Source of the DNA: VXYK01 sp965221585
GTDB lineage: Bacteria > Actinomycetota > Acidimicrobiia > Acidimicrobiales > Aldehydirespiratoraceae
NCBI GenBank assembly: GCA_965221585.1
Contig: OZ244898.1
Location: 2,604,001 to 2,668,000, forward strand
DNA length: 64,000 nt
Direction of reading: 5' to 3'
Shown piece after piece: positions 57,716-64,000 of the stretch. The translations under genes were made by a program, and so were the position numbers. The notes under the pieces are model-generated. The model made no database searches and was not told the DNA's origin. It saw only the letters and a list, made by a program, of their open reading frames with translations. Numbering within the stretch: position 1 is the stretch's first letter; every line of letters starts with the position of its first letter.

Positions 57716-59055
57716 TCTTGCGGCGCGGTGCTGTATGCCTTGTCAGCGTGATCCTGCTGTTGTCCGCTTGCGGGGGCGACTCTGGCGACGGTGCCGACGA
57801 TGTCACCCAGACGACCCCGACTACCAGCGCTCCCGCCGCTGCAACAACCACGACCACAACCGAATCACCTGCGCCGACCACCACGACCTCCACAACCACC
57901 ACCGCACCATCCACAACAACTACCGAACCAGAACGGCACGAAGAGGCTCCCCTGCTGTTCGACCTGGTCGTGTCAGACGCTGATTGGGACGCCGAGCCTG
58001 GCTCGGACCCGCGTCGTGCAACGATCCGGTCCGGTCCCGACTACTCCTACGAACAGGTGTCGATGATCACCGTGCCAAGACCGGTCATGGAAGGCACAGG
58101 CGCGGTGCGAAGCGACGAACAAGGGGGCGCCTGGCGGGAGTTGCTCTTGGGAGCCGGACGTACCGGTTGGGTTGAAGCCGACCGTCTGGAGATCAACTTC
58201 GCGACGCAGACCTCCTATTTCGACGATCCCTGCGCCACCCACGGAGCCTCGCAGGGCCTTGCACCAATTGGCGGTGCTGTCAGCGGCAACGAGGGACTCG
58301 CCGATTATGTTGCGCAGGTTTGGCACCTCATAGGCCCAGGTTGTGACCGCCTTCATATCGCCTTCGGCACCGAGTGGGACTACGACAGCGGCGGGCCGCT
58401 GGCAGAGGTTGTTCCCGACGATGTGACGGTGGAAGCGTTCGGTACCTGGGCACGTATCACCGTGGGTGGAATCGAGGGAGCTCGTAGCGACGCTACGGCA
58501 GAGGACACTTGGAATCTCCGTTCGGTAGTTGCGCGTGCTCAGGACCGCACCGTTTCGATCGACGTGTACACATCCGGGCCGGCTTTGTTCGCCGCCCATG
58601 TTCTTTCCGACCCGGCCCGCCTGCTCGTAGATGTGATCCCAACCAGCGATGACGACGGTCCATCCCCTGCTGAGACTCTGCAGCTCCAGGCCAGTTCGAG
58701 CAGCTTGGTGGTCTGGCCCGGTCAACCCGATGCTGAGAACCCCAGCGAGGTTGAACTGCCGCTGGTTGTGCGCGGCTACTCCCGTTGGTTCGAAGCCGGC
58801 GGTATCGTCGAACTTCAGAACGCAGACGAAACAGTCGCCAACGCCACAGTGACCGGTTCGCAGGTGTTCAATCCCGGAACCGGCAACAGCTGGGCTCTGA
58901 CCGCCACCGACTGGCTGGAGACTTGGGGCACGTTCGAGTTCACCATCGACAACATCGAGCCGGGTGAATACCAACTGCTGGTCGGCGAATATCCCCCGAT
59001 CGACGACAGCGACTTCATCGGCGTGACCATCCCAATCAGGGTTTTGCCGCGATGA
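57712..59055 (+). CDS. Lipoprotein with SH3-like, AMIN-like and Gmad2 (spore-germination Ig-like) domains
   Basis: 447 residues; ATG 57712 overlaps the upstream stop by 4 bases. Lipobox LLLSACGG (Cys ~20), then a Thr/Pro-rich linker to about residue 75. Residues ~85-160 resemble a bacterial SH3-like fold (ATIRSGPDYSYEQVSMI, GRTGWVEADRLE). About 190-310 resemble the actinobacterial AMIN-like domain (CDRLHIAFGTEWD, PARLLVDVIP). The C-terminal ~110 residues match Gmad2 (VRGYSRWFEAGGIVEL...LETWGTFEFTI). All suggest a cell-wall-facing lipoprotein. Its position inside a glycerol operon is odd and unexplained: possibly an accessory for glycerol uptake or envelope sensing. Confidence 0.82.
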   Translation: MILRRGAVCLVSVILLLSACGGDSGDGADDVTQTTPTTSAPAAATTTTTTESPAPTTTTSTTTTAPSTTTTEPERHEEAPLLFDLVVSDADWDAEPGSDPRRATIRSGPDYSYEQVSMITVPRPVMEGTGAVRSDEQGGAWRELLLGAGRTGWVEADRLEINFATQTSYFDDPCATHGASQGLAPIGGAVSGNEGLADYVAQVWHLIGPGCDRLHIAFGTEWDYDSGGPLAEVVPDDVTVEAFGTWARITVGGIEGARSDATAEDTWNLRSVVARAQDRTVSIDVYTSGPALFAAHVLSDPARLLVDVIPTSDDDGPSPAETLQLQASSSSLVVWPGQPDAENPSEVELPLVVRGYSRWFEAGGIVELQNADETVANATVTGSQVFNPGTGNSWALTATDWLETWGTFEFTIDNIEPGEYQLLVGEYPPIDDSDFIGVTIPIRVLPR

Positions 59056-60350
59056 ACCTGATCGCGGCGCTCGACGTTGGGACCACGACGGTTCGTGCAG
59101 CTGTGTTCGATGCAGCAGGTGAGCGGCTCAGCATTGCCCGCACCACACTGCGTTCTCAGCATCCCTTCGCCGGTGCGGTCGAGCAGGACCCTGATGAGAT
59201 GGTCAACACCGCGATTGAAGTCCTCCTCCAGAGCCTCCACGGGGCCGGAGTCGAGCCGCACGCCATCGACTCTCTGGGGATAACCAACCAGCGATCGAGC
59301 GTGGTGGCATGGGACAGCGAGACCGGCCAAGCATTGCGTCCGTTGATCGGTTGGCAAGACACCCGCACCGCTGAGCGGGTCGCAGAGTTCGTGTCAGCAG
59401 GCATCCCGCTGAACACTTCGGCTTCCTGCACCAAACTTGAATGGCTGATGGCCAACGAAGGCTCCGTTGCCGACGCTCATTCGAGAGGCACACTCCGCTT
59501 CGGGACCGTGGACACGTGGCTGAGTTGGGTCTTGAGCGCAGGCACCGTCCACGTGACGGACCCCTCGAACGCAGGCGCAACCGGGTGCTACGACCTGTAC
59601 GGCGGCGACTGGTCGACCGATGTTCTGGCATTGTTCGGCGTGCCCCGCGAGGCGATGGCCACGGTCGTCGCTTCCGACGAGACCGTGGGTCGCTGCGATC
59701 CTGCACTTGTCGGTGCCGCCATACCGCTAGCGGCCCGATGTGGGGATCAGATGGCCGCTTGCATGGCGCATGGCATGGTCGAGGGAACCGCGAAACTCAC
59801 CCTCGGTACCTCAGGCATGCTGGACATAGGCACGGGTTTAACCATCGCAGATGCTCCCGAGGGTTGTTACGCCCTGCCGCTGTGGCGTCGCACCGTAAAT
59901 GGCGCACCTGTCGACGAGTTCCTGGTCGAGGGGTCGATTCTGACCGCGGGGTCGGTTATCGAGTGGCTGGTCAGGGCCGGTTTTCTGGATCGTGTCGAGC
60001 AGCTCGACAAAGTCGCTGCAGCTGGTTCACCAGGCATCGAGTTCGTGCCTACGCTGGCCGGACGCGGTTCACCTCACCAGGATCCCGACGCTCGGGGCGC
60101 AGTGAGGGGCATCGGCTTGGAGACCACAGCCGCCGACATTGTCCTCGGCGCGCTCAACGGGATCGCCGCTCGCGTAGCGGAGCTCACCGCGCACATGGGC
60201 GTACACGGACCGCTCCTGGTTGACGGAGGGTTGAGCCAGTCGCAGTTACTGCTAGCTGAAATACAAAGGCAAACGGGTTTGGAGATTCGCCCCAGCGCAG
60301 ATCACGAATCAACCGTGCGAGGTATCGCCATATTGGCAGCCGCACAATAG
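59052..60350 (+). CDS. glpK: FGGY-family carbohydrate kinase, glycerol-kinase-like
   Basis: 432 residues; ATG 59052 overlaps the lipoprotein stop by 4 bases. ATP-binding start ALDVGTTTVRAAVFDAAGER, ITNQRSSVVAWD (substrate region), PLIGWQDTRTAERV, DTWLSWVLSAG and CGDQMAACMAHGMVEG are glycerol-kinase-like. The hinge GALNGIAARVAEL and LLVDGGLSQSQLLLAEIQRQ close the second domain. The length is about 70 residues less than usual GlpK (~500), the shortening being spread over the second domain. The expected reaction is ATP-dependent phosphorylation of glycerol to glycerol-3-phosphate, feeding the GlpD encoded first in the operon. Another polyol substrate cannot be excluded. Confidence 0.88.
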   Translation: MNLIAALDVGTTTVRAAVFDAAGERLSIARTTLRSQHPFAGAVEQDPDEMVNTAIEVLLQSLHGAGVEPHAIDSLGITNQRSSVVAWDSETGQALRPLIGWQDTRTAERVAEFVSAGIPLNTSASCTKLEWLMANEGSVADAHSRGTLRFGTVDTWLSWVLSAGTVHVTDPSNAGATGCYDLYGGDWSTDVLALFGVPREAMATVVASDETVGRCDPALVGAAIPLAARCGDQMAACMAHGMVEGTAKLTLGTSGMLDIGTGLTIADAPEGCYALPLWRRTVNGAPVDEFLVEGSILTAGSVIEWLVRAGFLDRVEQLDKVAAAGSPGIEFVPTLAGRGSPHQDPDARGAVRGIGLETTAADIVLGALNGIAARVAELTAHMGVHGPLLVDGGLSQSQLLLAEIQRQTGLEIRPSADHESTVRGIAILAAAQ

Positions 60351-60413
60351 TCGGCGCACTTGACCAGCGGGGCGAGACGCTCGCAGGATTGTGCTTATAA
60401 CGGGGTGCTGACC

Positions 60414-60419
60414 TATAGT
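60414..60419 (+). promoter_or_regulatory. -10 box candidate of the binding-lipoprotein gene
   Basis: TATAGT lies 40 bases before ATG 60459, with a weak TTGTGC (60389-60394) 19 bases upstream as -35. GGGGGG just before ATG 60459 serves as ribosome site. Together with the terminator at 61971 this makes the lipoprotein a single-gene unit. Confidence 0.45.
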
Positions 60420-60458
60420 TCCGGCGTTCGAGATTCTTACCGACACCCTGGGGGGACA

Positions 60459-61943
60459 ATGACTCATACACGACCCAAGACGATTTTGCGCTTGCTCGCG
60501 CTATTGCTGAGCTTCTTGCTGCTGGCTGCAGCCTGCGGCGGTGACGACGGAGACGACGCCGAACCCGTAACCGGAGACGACGGCGACGACATGGCCGAAG
60601 ACGACGGCGACATGGCTGAAGACGACGGCGACGGCGACATGGCTGAAGACGACGGCGACGGCGACATGGCTGAAGACGGCGACGACGGCGACATGGCTGA
60701 AGACGACGAACCGGAGCCTGAACCAGAGCCACGAACCGCCTCATGGAGAGGCGTTACCGAGGACACGATCACCGTCGGCGTCTCAATGCTCAACTTCGAG
60801 CTCCTTGTGGACATCAACCTGTCACCAGCAGGCTGGGGCGACCAGCAAGGCATCTGGGAGGCACTGATCGCCAACCTCAACGCCAACGGAGGAATCAACG
60901 GCCGAACCGTTGAAGCGGTGTACGAGTTCTACAGCCCGATCGACCCGGTGGATGCCGAACGTGTTTGCACGGCCCTCACCGAAGACAACGAAGTCTTCGC
61001 AGTGCTCGGCGGTTTTGTTGGACCGCTGGCTGGAACCGCGGACCCCTGCATCACCGGTCTCAATGAGACCATCCTCGTCGGAGGGGAAATCAACGCAGCG
61101 GAGCTTGCGCAATCCAAGGCTCCGTGGTACCACCCCGGGGCTACCGTGGAGGCATCGACCGACAACCTGCTCGGTCTGCTGGTCGAGACCGGCCTTCTTA
61201 CCGAGGGCATGCCGATCTTCGTCATCGCCGGGCGGGCCGCCGAGGCCACCGTCGACCCGGTGATCGAGGCTTTCGAGGCACGCGGTGCAAATGTGGTCGG
61301 CCGGGGCATCATCGAAGCCAACGACGGCGAGACCCTCGCCCAGAACCAGCAGCTTGAGGTCATTCTTGAGCGTTTCCGCGAGTCGGGCGCGGAGGCGATC
61401 ATGATCCCGGGCAATCCTGCCGCCACAATCCGCGGAATCGGACTGGCGGGCCTCAACGGGCAGTTCCCGGTTTGGACCAACAACCCAGGGGGCCTCAACA
61501 ACCTCGGCGAGACGATCACCGACAAGTCGATCGCCGACGGTGTGCTCACCTCGCTCGGCGCAACCGATACCGAAATCTACGAGCACCCGCTCTATCAGTC
61601 TGAGTGCAACGACGTGGTCGCCGCGGCGATGCCCGAGGCCGATCTTCGCCCGCCGACCGAGTACCAAGAAGGCGAGGAGAACTGGTTCAACCCGGTGCGG
61701 CGCTACTGCCGCCATCTCGCGCTGTTCGTGGAGATCGCCACCGCGGCCGGGGTCAACCTCACCCACGACAGCTTCAGGGCTGGGGCTGAGAGCCTGACCG
61801 ACTTCACCTACCCGGGCGGTGCTGCGTCGCTCAGCGCCACCAAGCTGGGTGCGGACGACCTGGTGCGGCTCGCCGCCTTCGACCACACCGAGGGTGACGG
61901 CCAGACAGTACCGGTGACTGACCTCATCGACGTCTTCCCCTAA
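60459..61943 (+). CDS. Type-I ABC substrate-binding lipoprotein (branched-chain amino acid/amide type)
   Basis: 494 residues from ATG 60459. Signal peptide with lipobox LLAAACGG (Cys ~26), an acidic linker of repeated DGDMAED units ending in EPEPEPEP (to about residue 92), then a two-lobed binding domain: EDTITVGVSMLNFELLVDIN, ANGGINGRTVEAVYEFY, FAVLGGFVGPLAGTADPC. These are features of Leu/Ile/Val, urea and amide binders. No permease or ATPase gene is adjacent, and the gene is closed by a strong terminator. It may serve a transporter encoded elsewhere or act as a sensor. The linker resembles that of the alpha-glucoside binder at 10187. Confidence 0.9.
   Translation: MTHTRPKTILRLLALLLSFLLLAAACGGDDGDDAEPVTGDDGDDMAEDDGDMAEDDGDGDMAEDDGDGDMAEDGDDGDMAEDDEPEPEPEPRTASWRGVTEDTITVGVSMLNFELLVDINLSPAGWGDQQGIWEALIANLNANGGINGRTVEAVYEFYSPIDPVDAERVCTALTEDNEVFAVLGGFVGPLAGTADPCITGLNETILVGGEINAAELAQSKAPWYHPGATVEASTDNLLGLLVETGLLTEGMPIFVIAGRAAEATVDPVIEAFEARGANVVGRGIIEANDGETLAQNQQLEVILERFRESGAEAIMIPGNPAATIRGIGLAGLNGQFPVWTNNPGGLNNLGETITDKSIADGVLTSLGATDTEIYEHPLYQSECNDVVAAAMPEADLRPPTEYQEGEENWFNPVRRYCRHLALFVEIATAAGVNLTHDSFRAGAESLTDFTYPGGAASLSATKLGADDLVRLAAFDHTEGDGQTVPVTDLIDVFP
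60575..60710 (+). repeat. Asp/Glu-rich in-frame tandem repeat (DGDMAED linker)
   Basis: About five imperfect copies of a 21- to 27-base unit built from GACGGCGACATGGCTGAAGA code the linker between lipobox and binding domain. Related in sequence to the repeat at 10297-10388. Confidence 0.85.
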
Positions 61944-61970
61944 GGAACGAACAAACTTCCTAGTACAAGA

Positions 61971-62017
61971 ACGACACCGGCGACCGTCCACTTCGGGCGG
62001 TCGCCGGTGTCGTTTTC
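61971..62017 (+). terminator. Intrinsic terminator
   Basis: Perfect 16-base inverted repeat (ACGACACCGGCGACCG at 61971-61986, its complement at 61998-62013), an 11-base loop and a T-rich tail (TTTTCTC from 62013). It closes the binding-lipoprotein gene 27 bases after its stop and insulates the acyl-CoA synthetase gene starting at 62044. Confidence 0.93.
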
Positions 62018-62043
62018 TCATGATGCTCGGGCATAGTCAATAG

Positions 62044-63612
62044 ATGAAAGAACTCATCTACCATCGCAGTCTGCTCCCGGCAGTCGACCGCTACGCCGAC
62101 AAGAGCCTGATCATCGACGGCGGCTACCGAGCCAGCTACGCCGAGCACGCAAACCGAGTCTTCCGTTTGAGCAACGCACTCAAGGACCGCCTCGACATCG
62201 CCCGCTCAGACCGCTTCGCAGTGATGGCGCTCAACAGCCACCAGTACCTCGAGCTGTATCACGCAGCTTTCCTCGGCGCCGGGATCATCAACCCGCTCAA
62301 CCTGCGGCTCGCCGGCAAGGAACTCGACTACATCCTTCGCAACTCCGGTACCGAGGTGATCTTCGCCGACGCCTACTTCGCCGGCGCAATAAAGCAGGTC
62401 CTCGAGTCAGCCGAAGAACCGCACAGCGTTCGCAGTGTGGTCCTGATCGGCGAGGGTGACGTTCCTCACGACCTCAACTACGAAGAACTGATCGACGGAG
62501 CCGACTCATCGGTGCCTGAAGAACCCGAAGAATCCGATCCGGTCGTCCTCATGTACACCGGCGGAACGACCGGGCTGCCCAAAGGTGTGCTGGTCGACAG
62601 CCGCGCCGAGATGCTCAACCTGTATCACATCGCCATCGTGTTCGGCTTCGACGACGACGCTGTCAACCTCATCCAGACCCCCATGTTCCACGCTGCGACA
62701 ATGGGTGCGATCCTGGGCACACCTTCTAGCGGCGGTACCGCGGTCAGCATTCCGATGTTTGATCCGGCAGGAGCCATGGCCCTGATCGAAGCCCACGGAG
62801 TGACCCAGACGGTGATGGTTCCGACGATGATCGGAATGATGCTCCAGCACCCCGAGTTCGCTCCAGACCGACTCAACTCTGTGAAGCAGCTCCTCTACGG
62901 CGCGAGTCCGATGCCCGCAGCCATCCTCGACACCATCCTGTCGACCTGGCCCGACATGGAGGTACTGCAGGGATACGGGATGACCGAGTGCTCCGCGGTT
63001 CTCACCATGCTCGGCGCGCGCGAGCACCGCGAGGGCGGTGCTCGTCTGCGTTCCGCGGGGAGGGCTGTTCCTGGAGTCCTGCTGTCGATCCGCGACGAGT
63101 CCGGCAACGAGGTCCCACGCGGCGAAACGGGCGAAGTGTGGGCCAAGGGCGGCAACTTCATGCGGGAGTACTGGCAGAATCCGACGGCCACTGCCGAAGT
63201 GTTCGAAGGCGGCTGGTACCACACCGGAGACGCCGGATACCTCGACGAGGACGGTTACCTGTTCCTCGTGGACCGGGTCAAGGACATGATCGTCACTGGT
63301 GGTGAGAACGTCTACTCCGCAGAGGTCGAAAGCGCCATTTCAAAGCACCCGGCGGTTGCCCAGGTCGCCGTGATAGGCATCCCGCACGACACCTGGGGAG
63401 AACAGGTCCATGCGGTGGTGGTGTGTGCCGAGGGTGCCGAAACCAGCGAAGAAGAGATTCAAGTCTTCGCCCGAGAGTCGATCGCCGGCTACAAGGTCCC
63501 GAAATCGGTGGAGTTCAGAAGCGAACCGCTACCTCTGTCAGGTGCCATGAAAGTGCTCAAACGAGAGTTGCGGGCGCCCTACTGGGAGGGCCACGGCCGA
63601 GGGGTCAACTAG
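62044..63612 (+). CDS. Acyl-CoA synthetase (AMP-dependent ligase), second copy in the window
   Basis: 522 residues from ATG 62044. VLMYTGGTTGLPKGVLV (P-loop-like, about residue 172), QGYGMTECS (about 315), GGWYHTGDAGYLDEDGYLFL and DRVKDMIVTGGENVYSAEV (about 400-425) define a complete ANL ligase. The C-terminal SGAMKVLKRELR carries the catalytic lysine region. It is only distantly like the ligase at 1774 and has a His/Thr-rich MFHAATMG pocket segment. The likely role is activation of a fatty or aromatic acid for beta-oxidation. It converges with the thioesterase-type gene at 63627, 14 bases between stops, so the two could work on the same acyl-CoA pool. Confidence 0.93.
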   Translation: MKELIYHRSLLPAVDRYADKSLIIDGGYRASYAEHANRVFRLSNALKDRLDIARSDRFAVMALNSHQYLELYHAAFLGAGIINPLNLRLAGKELDYILRNSGTEVIFADAYFAGAIKQVLESAEEPHSVRSVVLIGEGDVPHDLNYEELIDGADSSVPEEPEESDPVVLMYTGGTTGLPKGVLVDSRAEMLNLYHIAIVFGFDDDAVNLIQTPMFHAATMGAILGTPSSGGTAVSIPMFDPAGAMALIEAHGVTQTVMVPTMIGMMLQHPEFAPDRLNSVKQLLYGASPMPAAILDTILSTWPDMEVLQGYGMTECSAVLTMLGAREHREGGARLRSAGRAVPGVLLSIRDESGNEVPRGETGEVWAKGGNFMREYWQNPTATAEVFEGGWYHTGDAGYLDEDGYLFLVDRVKDMIVTGGENVYSAEVESAISKHPAVAQVAVIGIPHDTWGEQVHAVVVCAEGAETSEEEIQVFARESIAGYKVPKSVEFRSEPLPLSGAMKVLKRELRAPYWEGHGRGVN

Positions 63613-63626
63613 CCTCAGCCAGCCGA

Positions 63627-64000
63627 TCAGTTACCGATACGGCGAAGTTGGTAGACGTTGTGCGAGATGGCGACGACTTCGCCGTGGGTGTCTTTGAGTT
63701 CACATTCCCATTCGTAGTCGGCTTTGCCGTTGGCTTCTGCTTCTGCTTCGATGCGGGCCGCTTCTGATCCCGGAAGTCTCACTTCGACGGTAATGTCTGT
63801 CATCGCAGGGCGTCGGAAGCGGATCTTCATCTCTTTGACGATCGGGTAGAACCGCTTGTAGTCGAAGGTAGTCGTGAACATGGTTCCGCCCGGCACCTCT
63901 GCCAAGGTGAACAACGCTCCCGCGTACATCATCTGCACGTGGTTGACGTTGGGCTCGAACGGCATCAGCAACCGCACATAGCCGGACTCGGCATGTTCCA
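63627..64000 (-). CDS. DUF4442 hotdog-fold thioesterase-like protein, 5' end outside window
   Basis: At least 124 residues; the frame remains open at the window edge (EHAESGYVRLLMPFEPNVNH), so the GTG at 63977 is internal. Typical DUF4442 features are PFEPNVNHVQMMYAGALFTL at the beginning, GGTMFTTTF and KEMKIRFRRPAMTDITVEVR, then the C-terminal beta-sheet with YEWECELKD. Hotdog proteins of this group are related to acyl-CoA thioesterases, but catalytic residues are not clearly conserved. Possible function: hydrolysis or binding of acyl-CoA next to the acyl-CoA synthetase gene at 62044. Confidence 0.85.
   Translation of the reverse strand, partial: EHAESGYVRLLMPFEPNVNHVQMMYAGALFTLAEVPGGTMFTTTFDYKRFYPIVKEMKIRFRRPAMTDITVEVRLPGSEAARIEAEAEANGKADYEWECELKDTHGEVVAISHNVYQLRRIGN

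Overview
The window is 64 kb of high-GC DNA with dense, mostly co-directional or convergent gene blocks, frequent GTG starts and 4-base ATGA/GTGA overlaps. The gene set points to an uncultured or marine-type actinobacterium, most likely of the class Acidimicrobiia: MMPL transporter, DUF3179 lipoprotein, Thr-rich lipoprotein linkers, steroid-type P450, malate synthase G, heterotetrameric sarcosine oxidase, and solute-binding lipoproteins with Asp-rich MAD/MAE linkers. The class assignment is an inference from protein style, not from a marker gene. No rRNA, tRNA, CRISPR array or insertion sequence was seen.

Layout. 1-3306: end of an MMPL exporter, a DUF3179 lipoprotein and an acyl-CoA synthetase. 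3307-7449 (minus): an unclassified 639-aa protein with EF-hand-like segments, a class II aldolase-type protein and a secreted GH3 beta-N-acetylglucosaminidase. 7555-15813: a haloalkane dehalogenase coupled to a GH13 alpha-glucosidase, followed by an alpha-glucoside ABC importer (binding lipoprotein, two permeases, and a convergent ATPase gene). 15933-22494: alpha/beta-hydrolase lipoprotein, EngB GTPase, small basic protein, P450, SDR, dienelactone hydrolase and TauD-type dioxygenase.

22786-44623 is the unusual part. One reading frame of 17.8 kb encodes a secreted protein of about 5,940 residues built of Calx-beta-like repeats. A paralogous 1,285-residue protein follows, with a related signal peptide, the same repeat families and C-terminal S-layer-homology (SLH) repeats. 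The giant protein has no visible anchor of its own. Its 5-prime end carries an 11-C homopolymer and hexamer repeats, so slippage may switch or tune it. It also contains three copies of a roughly 200-residue module that is not Calx-beta, and several internal duplications. The pair looks like a giant extracellular adhesin or matrix protein plus a shorter wall-anchored relative.

44704-54691: an MFS transporter and LysR regulator divergent from a soxBDAG sarcosine oxidase operon, then malate synthase G and an O6-alkylguanine-DNA methyltransferase on the minus strand. 54732-60350: a tightly overlapped operon for glycerol / glycerol-3-phosphate metabolism (GlpD-type dehydrogenase, alkyl-DHAP-synthase-like flavoprotein, AMIN-like/Gmad2 lipoprotein, FGGY kinase). 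60459-64000: an amino-acid-type binding lipoprotein with a clean terminator, a second acyl-CoA synthetase, and the start-less end of a DUF4442 hotdog-fold protein.

Working together, the genes describe an aerobic heterotroph that scavenges alpha-glucosides, methylated amines/sarcosine, glycerol and fatty or aromatic acids, and that invests heavily in a repeat-rich cell surface.
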